A stretch of 17,265 bases of DNA from Dictyocoela muelleri (GCA_016256075.1 SDVU01000210.1:1-17265), one strand, 5' to 3'; shown: positions 9,131 to 17,265, numbered from the stretch's first letter. Program-made: numbers and translations. Notes: generated by a model from the sequence alone, not told the origin.

Positions 9131-9140
9131 GCCCCTAACA
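9131..9140 (+). promoter_or_regulatory. CCC-type motif just upstream of start codon
   Basis: gcccctaaca ends one base before the ATG at 9142. CCC- or GGG-type motifs within a few bases of the start codon have been described as a transcription or translation start signal in microsporidia such as Encephalitozoon and Nosema. C runs are rare in this spacer, so the placement is suggestive. The minus-strand gene at 4488 lacks such a motif. Confidence 0.45.
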
Positions 9141-9141
9141 A

Positions 9142-11007
9142 ATGGAACAACCCTTCACTACAAAAAACAACTTACAACAAATTAAAACATACCTGATGAA
9201 CAATAAATATTCACTCTTGAATCAGAAAGCATTAAGACAAGATATATTAAATATCAATAAAAAATTTAAAATTAAGGTAAAAGACAATGATGAATATGAG
9301 ATGTATGAAACAAGTAATAATGAAAAAAGCGATACTTTTAATATTGATACAACTAATATTGATACAACTAAAGATACTTTCAATATGGGTGCTTTTAATA
9401 CTGATAATATTAATACTGATACTTTTAATAATGATAATATTAATACTGATAATATTAATACTGATAATATTGATACTGATAATATTAATAATGATACTTT
9501 TAATACTGATAATATTAATACTGATAGTTTTAATAATGATACTTTTAATAACATTTTTAACAATTCTGAAAATGATCAAAATTATGTTTTTTTTGGAGAA
9601 ATAACTTTGAAAGAAATTATTTTATTTTTAAAACTTAACGAATATTCATTGTTAAATAAAAAAGAATTAAAAAACGAACTTTTAAACTACAAAAGAAATT
9701 TCAGAGCCGAAAATACAATTGATTCAGAGACAAATAAGCCCGAAGAAAATAAATTGGAGATAAATAAATCCGAAGGAAATAAAATGGTAATGAATAAACC
9801 TGAAAAAAATAAATTGGAGATAAATAAATCTGAAGAAAATAAAATGGTAATAAATAAGCCCGAAGAAAATAAATCGGAGATAAATAAATCTGAAGAAAAT
9901 AAAATGGTAATAAATAAGCCCGAAGAAAATAAATCGGAGATAAATAAATCCGAAGAAAATAAATTAGTGATAAATAAGCCCGAAGAAAATAAATTAGTTA
10001 AGAAAAAAATGTTTACGATAATGAAATTTAATTTTACAAATAATGAGAGTATCAATGAAGAATTTAATTTAGACGATATAATTCTTGAAAAAAATAGTTA
10101 TACTAAAAATACTGAATATTATGATTTAGCGTTACCCCATGATAACAATTCAACACCTGATCCTAAACTTAATTCAACACCTGATTTTAAACTTAATTCG
10201 TTACCTGATTCCAAACTTAAAACAAAACCTGATTCCAAACTTAAGCCGACCAATGATTTTAAACTTAATTTATCACCTGATTCTAAACTTAATTCCCCAC
10301 CTAATTTATCTAAAAAACAACCAGGAAGTCCATTAAAAAGAATTTTAGAAGAAATAGAAGAACTAACACCGAACAATTCACCTGTGAAAAAACTAAAACA
10401 TAATTATAAAAACGAAAATTCAAACCACAACAAAGAGGTGGCTATAATAGACTTTACCAACTCATATTTTATAAACAAAAGTTTTAACACACGTTCCTCA
10501 AATGACAAGAAGTTTAATGATGAAAATTCTTCTTTATTATCCGATTCTCAGGTTAACAACAAAGTTAAAAGAAATAAGAGAGAAACTGTTTTGACAGACA
10601 AGAGTAATTTAAAAGTACTTCGGCAAGAATTAGAAAAAATAAGATCAAATTATTCAGAAAATCAAGAAATAATTATTAAACCTTATGAAATTAAAGATCA
10701 GGTTTTAAGAAATATAATTTTTAACACAGGAAAAGAATTCAGGTACCCTGGGAAAGTAGTTTTTAGGAAAAGAGATGAAAAGAAAGAAAAACAACGAAGA
10801 AAGATATTAGAGGCTCTGACTCTTAAAAATACTAAGAAGAATGGAAATTATAAGTATTATCGTTTTAATAAGAGAGGAAAGCGAAAATATTATTTGTTTG
10901 ATAATAATACCCTTGAATCTTCTAGATCTACAAATAGAGTTAGTTTTTCTGATAAAAAGGTTTTTTTCTTTTATGAGAGCCATAATGATATGAATAAAAA
11001 TGCTTAA
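9142..11007 (+). CDS. Repeat-rich hypothetical protein, duplicated YSLLN motif, PP1-docking-like tail
   Basis: Complete 621-residue frame; family not recognised. Residues 11-43 and 155-188 are two copies of one motif (I-x-x-x-L-x-x-N-x-Y-S-L-L-N-x-K-x-L, then LLN or ILN, then F), a small helical unit reminiscent in size of SAP/LEM-type modules. The spacer between them (64-145) is a TDNIN/NDTFN low-complexity tract. Residues 198-286 are 10-residue NKPEENK(L/S)EI units alternating with NKSEENKMVI. Residues 336-390 are about seven 8-residue PDSKLNST-type units. GSPLKR (S396) and NSPVKKLK (S413) fit the CDK consensus S-P-x-K, and the latter overlaps a basic, NLS-like patch. The C-terminal 110 residues are basic and non-repetitive, and contain RVSF (599-602) followed by KVFF (606-609), the spacing of the RVxF plus hydrophobic-pair docking sites for protein phosphatase 1. 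There is no signal peptide or membrane segment. A nuclear, phosphoregulated role is inference. Confidence 0.7.
   Translation: MEQPFTTKNNLQQIKTYLMNNKYSLLNQKALRQDILNINKKFKIKVKDNDEYEMYETSNNEKSDTFNIDTTNIDTTKDTFNMGAFNTDNINTDTFNNDNINTDNINTDNIDTDNINNDTFNTDNINTDSFNNDTFNNIFNNSENDQNYVFFGEITLKEIILFLKLNEYSLLNKKELKNELLNYKRNFRAENTIDSETNKPEENKLEINKSEGNKMVMNKPEKNKLEINKSEENKMVINKPEENKSEINKSEENKMVINKPEENKSEINKSEENKLVINKPEENKLVKKKMFTIMKFNFTNNESINEEFNLDDIILEKNSYTKNTEYYDLALPHDNNSTPDPKLNSTPDFKLNSLPDSKLKTKPDSKLKPTNDFKLNLSPDSKLNSPPNLSKKQPGSPLKRILEEIEELTPNNSPVKKLKHNYKNENSNHNKEVAIIDFTNSYFINKSFNTRSSNDKKFNDENSSLLSDSQVNNKVKRNKRETVLTDKSNLKVLRQELEKIRSNYSENQEIIIKPYEIKDQVLRNIIFNTGKEFRYPGKVVFRKRDEKKEKQRRKILEALTLKNTKKNGNYKYYRFNKRGKRKYYLFDNNTLESSRSTNRVSFSDKKVFFFYESHNDMNKNA
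9340..9560 (+). repeat. In-gene 15-bp repeat (TDNIN/NDTFN)
   Basis: actgataatattaat and close variants run head to tail and encode five-residue units (TDNIN, NDTFN, TDTFN). The tract is in frame throughout and separates the two YSLLN motifs. Because the period is a multiple of three, length changes would not disturb the reading frame. Confidence 0.9.
9733..9996 (+). repeat. In-gene 60-bp tandem repeat
   Basis: Four full 60-bp units (9733-9792, 9793-9852, 9853-9912, 9913-9972) and a 24-bp partial unit. Each encodes a 10-residue pair of the NKPEENKLEI then NKSEENKMVI kind. The third and fourth units are almost identical, which points to recent duplication or homogenisation. Confidence 0.95.
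10147..10314 (+). repeat. In-gene 24-bp tandem repeat
   Basis: Six 24-bp units based on aattcaacacctgattctaaa (10147-10290) and a degenerate seventh (10291-10314), encoding N-S-T-P-D-S-K-L-type octads. Several units hold S/T-P dipeptides. The units are more diverged from each other than those of the 60-bp array just before. Confidence 0.92.
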
Positions 11008-11387
11008 CTGTTATTTTTTGTAAAAAATTAAGATTAAAAATAAATTGATCAATTTTCGTGCATAAATAATATTTTGAATTTCTTTATAAAAAAAAATAAT
11101 TTTTAATGTATAAAATTAAAAAAAATGATAAACATATTATACTAATAACATCTTAACAACATTCATAGTTGCAATTAGAAGGGTTGTCTTCAACTGTGAT
11201 TTTTAAACCTTTGGTTCATGATCTTCATATTTTTAGTAGTTCGCCGATGTTCTAGTTATACGCGATTTTCGTTTTATTAACGACTCAGCATTTAACAAAT
11301 AATTACGGAATTTCCATGGATTTTTTGATTTCACGACTGTTTTACACGATACATCTATGTATTCATCCCCACTCATAAGAGAGTCTC

Positions 11388-11697
11388 ATCTGTTTGGTAC
11401 TACCCCATTCAGCACTCTCGATTTTTTCTTGAGGAGAAAAACTTGTGAAGTGTATATTAAGAGTAAAATTTTATGATAAACTCAAATATGTTGTCGGAAT
11501 TCTCTGATACTAAATTTTTATAATGATAAATGGGTTTTCTATAGCGAAAACCCATTTATTATTATAAAAATTTAGTATCAGAGAATTCCGACAACATATT
11601 TGAGTTTTCATAAAATTTTACTCTTAATATACACTTCACAAGTTTTTCTCCTCAATAAAAAAATCGAGAGTGCTGAACGGGGTATTACCATCTGTTT
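11388..11697. repeat. 8-bp target-site duplication flanking FB2
   Basis: atctgttt occurs at 11388-11395 directly before and at 11690-11697 directly after the hairpin element. The match is exact. An 8-bp duplication fits Merlin or hAT-type transposases. Confidence 0.85.
11396..11689. mobile_element. Hairpin (foldback/MITE-like) element FB2
   Basis: A 294-bp palindrome with arms of about 144 bp (11396-11539 and 11546-11689) and a 6-nt loop (tatagc). Ends are ggtactaccccattcagcac and, on the other strand, ggtaataccccgttcagcac. I count about six differences between the arms, near 96% identity. Exact 8-bp duplications flank it, so it moved as a transposon. It has no coding capacity and must rely on a transposase in trans. 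A Merlin enzyme is one candidate, given the 8-bp duplication and the Merlin relic at 291-1005, but no shared ends link them. Confidence 0.9.
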
Positions 11698-11890
11698 CAC
11701 TATAAAAGATTAGACCAATTCTTAATCAGCTATACCACATCGGAACAACAATATATTAATACTTTAGTTCTATAGTTAGTGATTGCTTACTGCAATTTCT
11801 AATTATCTATTAAAGGGTTTTTAAACAAACAACCCTCAATACTTAAATTTACATTCAAGAGTGTTTATTCTTAGCTATATGAATATATAT

Positions 11891-12606
11891 ATTGATAAGT
11901 CAGAATTATTTTAAGTTATTAATTACGAAAATTATTTTAAAGAATAGAATTAATTATAAATTTAGAGTTGACAAATTTATAAAAATTAAAAAGTTTAGCA
12001 AAAAAAAAGAATTTTAGAATTTTAATAAATTGAATTATTATTTTTATTTTATTTATATTAATTTCAAAAAGAGTGATTTTTCTATAGTTTGAGAAACAAA
12101 AGATTAAAAATGTTTTATTGTCAAATAATGCTTTATTTATCTTTTCAGTTTCACATATTTAGCATTTTTTTGCTTTATAAAAAATTTTATATTTAATATT
12201 CATAATTAAAATTTATTTTAAATAATAATATTGTCGATATTATTGATCAAGCTGCTTAAAAAATGCTAAAAATTGTTTAAAATTGAGTTTTAGTGATCGA
12301 TAAAAATAATATCAAAGTAAGATGTAAAAATCACGTTAAATATAAGACAAACTGTTGAAATCAGATAAAAATATTCAAAATGACCGTTATATTGAAAAAA
12401 TGTTCAAAATGACCATTATATTAAAATAAAATATTACAAATGTTTATTATATTGAAATTATTTACCATATTTTAAGTATAATTACATTTATTTGTAAATT
12501 CTTATGCGGAAATTTTTTATCTTTAGTTTATAAAGTGATAAAAAACTTTTTTCGCTAAAACTTGTGTTTGTTTTGATATTTTAAATTATTATTTTGAATA
12601 TACCAC
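11891..12606. other. AT-rich spacer with a three-copy 30-bp repeat
   Basis: No gene is seen. Three adjacent 30-bp units occur at 12371-12400, 12401-12430 and 12431-12460, built on a core of caaaatgaccattatatt. The third is the most diverged. The rest is A/T-rich sequence without recognisable features. Confidence 0.65.
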
Positions 12607-12901
12607 TGACATGTCCTCGGGTTGACTGTCTTTAAATAAAGAAAGATTTAGTTAAAGGTTTGTATTATTTTAATTTTGGTGCATGCCACTATTACGCCTG
12701 GATGCTTTTCTTCCAGTTTCGCGGGAACCTTTGTCATATCTTGTTTGTCTTTCATCTGAGTACATCTTGTTTGAGAACATGATTATTTATCTTCAATTTC
12801 TTATAAGCCTTTTTGTGATTAATTAAATTCAAACTAATTTCCATTTAAGGAGTTTTTTTGATTAATTAAATAAAGATATATTATTTTTATGAAGGAAAAT
12901 T
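12607..12901 (-). repeat. 3' LTR of the Ty3/gypsy element
   Basis: 295 bp matching 16537-16831 almost end to end, for example ggtgcatgccactatt and tgattaattaaataaagata. Plus-strand start is tgacatgtcc and end is gaaggaaaatt. The pol frame of the element ends just inside its edge. Confidence 0.95.
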
Positions 12902-13129
12902 AATAGAAAGAGATTTATATTTCATACTATTAATTTGAATGACAGGGATAGTCAGTGGACATGACATATTGTCATCCGAATAAGGTTTTATTGATTTTAT
13001 ATTGGCCTTCATTTTAGTTTTTTTTTCATTGAGGTATGTTATTGTCTGCGCGTCATTAAAAAGTTTTAGAATTCTATAGGGACCATCGTAGGGGCTTCCA
13101 ATCTTTAATTTCATCACTCTTTTTATCAA
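12887..13129 (-). pseudogene. Ty3/gypsy pol part: integrase C-terminal region
   Basis: The stretch with GSPYDGPYRILKL and an IKPY-type ending resembles the region after the integrase catalytic core in Ty3/gypsy pol proteins. It is part of the broken element and adjoins the 3' LTR. Confidence 0.75.
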
Positions 13130-13373
13130 TATAAGATCATTTATGTTAAAAATATGTTTTTTTCTTGTCTTATTTATTTTTAAGATATTTTTATTTTGAT
13201 ATTTATTTTTAAATAATTTTAATTCAGGATGTTTTTATGTTTGTTAATTATTTCAAGTATTGTTTCTTCAAAAGTAGTGTTAGTAGTTTTGGATATTTGG
13301 TTTTCAATAATTTCTTTTATGTTTTTTATACTCTATTCTAAGTATATTCGCAAAATTTTTGTAATAATCTTAT

Positions 13374-13930
13374 TCATTCGTTCGGATAATCCATTAAAGT
13401 GGGTTTGTATGGCGAAGTGAATATTTGTTCTATATCTTTCTTGTTTAAAAAATTTTCGGTTTCATTGGATGTGTAACACAATCCATTGTCACTCAATATT
13501 GTTTCTAATAAGTCCAAATAGCAAAACCATTCATTTTCAAATGCATTTAGAATATCTTTTGCTCGAATAGTTGTTGCAAAGCAACATTGTGAATACCTAG
13601 AGTACCCATCAGTTATTGTTATTAAATAAAGTTTATTAGATTTCATATTGGGTTCGTAATTGGATCATCAAACGGACCATATACATCAGTGGAAAGATGT
13701 TTTAGTGGTGAAACTTCAATTATTGAACCTCTTAGTATGCCATATTTATCGAATATTTTTGTATTGATTTGAAAATAATGGCATTTTAATGTAGTCTCTT
13801 TTATGTATTTTGCTAAATAAGGTATATTAAAAACCCTTTTTTTGTGTTTTTAATTTACATGTATATCCCGGGTGGCCATTAATTATATGGAATTTACGAA
13901 GCCATGTAATAAGCAACACTTTATGTTCAG
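13374..13930 (-). pseudogene. Ty3/gypsy pol part: integrase
   Basis: The region shows integrase core motifs: TITDGYSRY, then SDNG, then FTSPYKPT. An N-terminal zinc-binding-type patch (FHIINGHPGYT) lies near 13870-13910. Integrase inserts the DNA copy into the host genome. Fossil part of the element at 12607-16831. Confidence 0.88.
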
Positions 13931-14174
13931 ATTATGATTTCAATTTTTGTGCAAGTATTAATTCCTTAGTATTATTGATTGTGTTAATCCGAGATAACTT
14001 ATCGGCTATTGTGTTTGAATTCCCTGGTACATAGTTATAATAAACTTCATATATTGAAAGCCCAGCCTTCCATCGATTTGTCTTTTTATTATAGTCAAAG
14101 TTATCATAAGTATTATTTTTATTATCTGTGTATATTATGATTTTTTATCCTCCTATCAATTTTTTAATGTTTTA

Positions 14175-14399
14175 CTACCCTGAATATTGACAGCATTTTT
14201 TCTCAGTAGCAGAGTATCTTTCTTCATATTCAGAATATTTTTTGCTGAAGTACTCAATGATATTTCCATTCTGTGATAGAACAGCTCCGATGGCTTTATC
14301 ACTCACATCGGTATAAATTTCAAATGATTTATTTATGTCTGGGACATATAAATTTGCCTTAATCTTTAAATAATTATGGATATCAATAACTATTTTCAT
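14175..14399 (-). pseudogene. Ty3/gypsy pol part: RNase H
   Basis: Contains IYTDVSDKAIGAVLSQNG followed by YFSKKYSEYEERYSATEK, the RNase H (RT-connected) signature of Ty3/gypsy elements. Fossil part of the element. Confidence 0.9.
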
Positions 14400-15285
14400 G
14401 TCTTCTTCGGATATTCTAATTTTTTTATATTGTTTATTAATAAATCATAAAATTCTGTAAGTTTTAAGGAGATATTCGAGATAAATTTTCTATACCAGTT
14501 TATTTCTCCAAGCATTTTATGGAGTTGTCTTCTCGTCTTTGGTTTTTTCCACGGGTTTAAAGATGTTATTCTACTAGGATCTGGTTTATAACTATTATGG
14601 GAAATTTCAAAGACTAAATATTTGATTTTTTCTTTCATTAATTCAGTTTTGTTAAAATTTATTTCGATATTCAGTTCAGCTAGACGATTTAATAATTTTC
14701 TTAAAGTTTCAATGTGTTTTTCACGAGATTTAGTAAATACAAGTATATCGTCGATAAAGATTTTTATATTTTTATTCCGGCTAGTTTTTCCAGATTTATA
14801 GTGTGGAAAAATTTAGGTGCATTCACCAGCCCAAAAGGTATCCTTTTAAATTCAAATGTACCTATGCAAGTTGTAAATGCTGTTTTATGCTGATCATTTT
14901 TTTTAATTCTTATTTGATAGAATCCCTTTTTAAGATCAAGCTTTGAAAAAAAAAATTCACATCGTGCAACTCATGAAATGTTTCGTGGATTCTTGGAAAA
15001 GTGTACTCCATTTTTTGGCTGATTGAATTAAGGTCTCGATATTAAACCAGTATTCTTCTAGTACCATCGTTTTTTAATATAACATGGCGCAGAAAAGAGG
15101 GATCTGGATCTGGTGATTATTTTATCTGCTAATAAACATGAAATTTCATCGCTTAGTAAGGTTCTTTGATGTATTGGGACTGCGTATGTTTTTCGTTTTG
15201 GTGAGTAGTCTGAGATGTTAGGAATCGAAAATTCGGCATCAATCATTCCAATATTTTTGTTTATTTTGGATTTGTATTGAAGCAA
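14400..15285 (-). pseudogene. Ty3/gypsy pol part: reverse transcriptase
   Basis: The region holds the RT entry segment (YAVPIHQRTLLSDEI and SRSLFSAP), the catalytic FIDDILVF box near 14735-14760, and the thumb segment with KPDPSRI and LGEINWYRKFI. The order is as in Ty3/gypsy. Fossil part of the element. Confidence 0.9.
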
Positions 15286-15383
15286 TATATCTGCAATCTA
15301 TTTATTATAAGTCTTATTTGAAAATGTGTCAGCATTATCTAAAAATAATGTCTTCAGAGTGTCTTCATAATTAGTAATACCGT

Positions 15384-15782
15384 TTACCCTTTTATTGTTA
15401 ACATATTTTTTGAAATATTCATTATGATCTCATGTTCAATTATGATATCGCTTCTTATTAATATGTCTTCACTCAAATCATCAAATAAGAACAATTTCAA
15501 TACAATTAAGTCATTATTATTTTTATTTCTAATTTGCATTTTAGGAAAATTTCTGATTTTACATTTGTTACCATTAGCAAGTCTTGCTGAAAATTCTTTA
15601 CACCCAATAACATTTAGGTTTAATTTTTGGCATATTGAAGGTTTAATTAGTGATATATTGGCTCCGCTATCCAATAAAATTTTTAAATGGCTTGAAGGAT
15701 TAATACCAATAAATAAATAAAGAAGTGTGCAACGTGAAATGTTATTTAATTCACTATTTTTCTTTTTAATTCCGTTATTCAC
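15384..15782 (-). pseudogene. Ty3/gypsy part: aspartic protease
   Basis: Contains LLDSGANISLI, the D-S-G active-site triad of retroviral-type aspartic proteases, followed by a RLANGNKCKIRNF flap-like region. It lies between gag and reverse transcriptase, as expected. Fossil part of the element. Confidence 0.85.
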
Positions 15783-15937
15783 ATTATTTTTCTTTTGAAT
15801 AATACTCTCAGCATCACTATGTGTCCTATTTCTGTGACTTTACACCATTTTTGCTCTCCTTTAATTTTGTATTTGCTTTTAATATCAATTTTTTTATGAT
15901 TAGATGACGCTTCGAATGCGTGTAATAGTTTCTCTGT

Positions 15938-16537
15938 TTATGAAGATTTTTTAATAATTGTCTCTGCATCATAAATTACAAGTTCTGAATATTTTAATAT
16001 CAGTTCGTTCAGAAGTACATTCATAAAAGCTTCATTAAACTTCCTACTAAGTTCTTCTTTTGTATATAAATTGTGAATTCTGTTTCTTTTAATAGCATCG
16101 TTTATATTTGAGCAGTAATCATTGATATTTTCAAAATTTTTAGGTTTTATAGATTGTAAATATAGGCAAAGTCGCGGTAAATATTGCTTAGTGTAATTAG
16201 TTTTAAGTAGGGCACTAAATATGCTTTCTTTATCAATCAAGTCTTTGTGTTCACGTCTGATTATATCACTTAATAGAGATTTTAAAACAAGGTAAGATGT
16301 GTCTGAACTCCAATTATCTAATTTTATCGTCTCTCGATAAGATTCTATGAATCCGAAAATATATTGTTCATAATTATCAAGAAAGTTTAGTTCTAATTTC
16401 ATTTTTATATCAGTGCCATCTATTTTGTATTCGATAGTCGCATTCTTCTCAAATTTCTTATAATTTCTATTCGTCAATAGTTCAATTTTTAAGTTTTCGA
16501 AGGCTACAGCTTTTGCTGTGCCAGTTGAATTCAACAT
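15938..16537 (-). pseudogene. Ty3/gypsy part: gag-like region
   Basis: A 199-codon stretch that begins exactly at the inner edge of the 5' LTR. It is helical and Lys/Asn/Leu-rich, without recognisable similarity beyond its position, which is that of gag. A Cys/His-rich trace suggestive of a nucleocapsid knuckle lies near 15830-15850. Fossil part of the element. Confidence 0.7.
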
Positions 16538-16831
16538 GACATGTCATCGGAGTGGACAGCTTTAAAATAAAGAAAGGTTTAGGTAAAGGATTTTATTATT
16601 TTAATTGTGGTGCATGCCACTATTCCGCCTGGATGCTTTTCTTTCAGTTTCGCGGGAACTTTTGTCATATCTTTTTTTTATTTCATCTGGGTACATATTG
16701 TTTGAGAACATGATTAATTTTCTTCAATTTCTTATAAACCTTTTTGTGATTAATTAAATTCGGATTAATTTCCATTTAAGGAGTTTTTTGATTAATTAAA
16801 TAAAGATATATTATTTTTATGAAGGAAAATT
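16537..16831 (-). repeat. 5' LTR of the Ty3/gypsy element
   Basis: 295 bp pairing with 12607-12901. Its inner edge is the 10-bp palindrome tgacatgtca. In element orientation the gag-like frame starts across this edge. I see no classical tRNA primer-binding site immediately next to the LTR. Confidence 0.95.
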
Positions 16832-16840
16832 GGTTTTCAA

Positions 16841-17163
16841 CCGGGTTTTTCAGACCCTCCTTAAAAAATAGAAAATCGCCATTCACAAAATGAGAGATAA
16901 TGAATTTTATATGAAATAAGCTCAATTTGTCGAGATAAAAACAAATAAGAAGTTATTATAATGTATGAGCGAAAATACGAGTGTTTCCAAAAATGATCGC
17001 TTCGCGATTATTTTTGAAAACTCTCATATTTTCGCTCATACATCATAATAGTTTCTTATTTGTTTTTATCTTGACAATTTGAGCTTATTTCATATAAGAA
17101 TCATTATCTCTCATCTTGTGAATGGCGATTTTCTATTTTTTAGGGAGGGTCTGAAAAACCCGG
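16841..17163. mobile_element. Hairpin (foldback/MITE-like) element FB3
   Basis: A 323-bp palindrome with arms of about 160 bp (16841-17000 and 17004-17163) and a 3-nt loop (ttc). The outer end is ccgggtttttcagaccctcc. I count roughly 13 differences between arms, about 92% identity, making it the oldest-looking of the three hairpins. It lies 9 bp beyond the 5' LTR. Flanks gttttcaac and gaaaacaac agree only partly and are not a convincing duplication. Its sequence is not obviously related to FB1 or FB2. Confidence 0.85.
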
Positions 17164-17183
17164 AAAACAACTTAACGTAAGTT

Positions 17184-17265
17184 AAAGAATAGAAAATTGA
17201 TATTAATCACAGAAGAGGTAATTACACTTTAATGAAATAAGCTCAATTCGTCGAGATAAAAACAA
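17184..17265. mobile_element. Second, diverged arm of an FB3-type element, cut by the window edge
   Basis: From aagaatagaaaattgatatt to the end of the window the sequence follows the left arm of FB3 (about 16866-16946). This includes atgaaataagctcaattcgt against atgaaataagctcaatttgt and then cgagataaaaacaa in both. The outermost 20 bases of the FB3 arm are not present. It is probably a neighbouring, older member of the same family that continues outside the window. Confidence 0.7.

Larger units (their letters stand above)
11160..11890 (+). repeat. Dispersed repeat, copy B, split by hairpin element FB2
   Basis: The parts at 11160-11387 and 11690-11890 align with copy A (2590-2870, same orientation) and, inverted, with copy C (5840-6080). 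Copy A crosses the interruption point with no comparable insert. The copy follows the stop codon of the 621-aa gene by about 150 bp. It is non-coding as far as I can see, although short pieces translate alike in A and B (FINDSA in both), which hints at a decayed coding origin. Confidence 0.55.
12607..16831 (-). mobile_element. Broken Ty3/gypsy LTR retrotransposon
   Basis: A 4225-bp element read on the minus strand, with 295-bp LTRs at both ends. The domain order along the element is gag, aspartic protease, reverse transcriptase, RNase H, integrase. Integrase after RNase H places it in the Ty3/gypsy (Metaviridae) group. Coding regions are interrupted, perhaps eight to ten times overall, so it is a fossil. 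The two LTRs differ at roughly 25-30 of 295 positions, implying considerable age. No target-site duplication is apparent. Confidence 0.93.

Noticed and set aside
9222-10376. Several open frames opposite or offset to the 621-aa gene (Leu/Ser/Ile-rich)
   Set aside because: They arise from the 15-, 60- and 24-bp arrays read in other frames and have no independent start context.
11140-11700. FB2 as a transcription terminator or gene-end hairpin of the 621-aa gene
   Set aside because: The exact 8-bp flanking duplication and the interrupted repeat show it is an inserted element.
13229-15720. Plus-strand frames 13229-13420 and 15424-15720
   Set aside because: Antisense to the integrase and protease parts of the Ty3/gypsy element.
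1-17265. tRNA or rRNA genes
   Set aside because: No T-arm (GGTTCGAATCC-type) sequence with a matching acceptor stem and no rRNA core segments were found by eye.

Overview
The window is extremely AT-rich DNA with only two intact-looking protein genes in 17 kb. The rest is decayed transposons, long hairpin elements, minisatellites and AT-rich spacer. The best guess is a microsporidian with an expanded, repeat-rich genome, of the kind known from Edhazardia, Anncaliia or Hamiltosporidium. This is inference. It rests on base composition, Asn/Lys-rich intronless genes, a CCCC motif just before one start codon, a Merlin-type transposase relic and a Ty3/gypsy relic. An AT-rich early-diverging fungus or an amoebozoan cannot be excluded.

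Layout. 1-80: 8-bp tandem repeat. 291-1005: broken Merlin (IS1595/ISXO2-type) DNA-transposon transposase. 1486-2090: a cluster of decayed coding fragments, possibly a second transposase. 2590-2870: copy A of an old dispersed repeat. 2935-4488 (minus): a 517-aa protein with an N-terminal pair of Spa2-homology-like repeats. 4580-4975 and 5237-5487: two minisatellites. 5840-6080: copy C of the dispersed repeat, inverted. 6392-6705: hairpin element FB1. 6706-8145: mostly featureless spacer. 8150-8515: a doubtful decayed gene. 9142-11007 (plus): a 621-aa repeat-rich protein with a duplicated 33-residue motif, CDK-type sites and a C-terminal PP1-docking-like motif. 11160-11890: copy B of the dispersed repeat, split by hairpin element FB2, which carries an exact 8-bp target duplication. 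12607-16831 (minus): a broken Ty3/gypsy LTR retrotransposon with two 295-bp LTRs about 10% different. 16841-17163: hairpin element FB3, followed at the window edge by a further diverged copy of its arm.

The two genes are not adjacent and show no sign of co-regulation. One may be a polarity scaffold and the other a nuclear or cell-cycle-regulated protein; both are tentative. The most notable pattern is the set of three roughly 300-bp near-perfect hairpins of apparently different ages (arm identity about 99%, 96% and 92%). One of them can be seen to have jumped into an older repeat that also exists elsewhere in the window without it.
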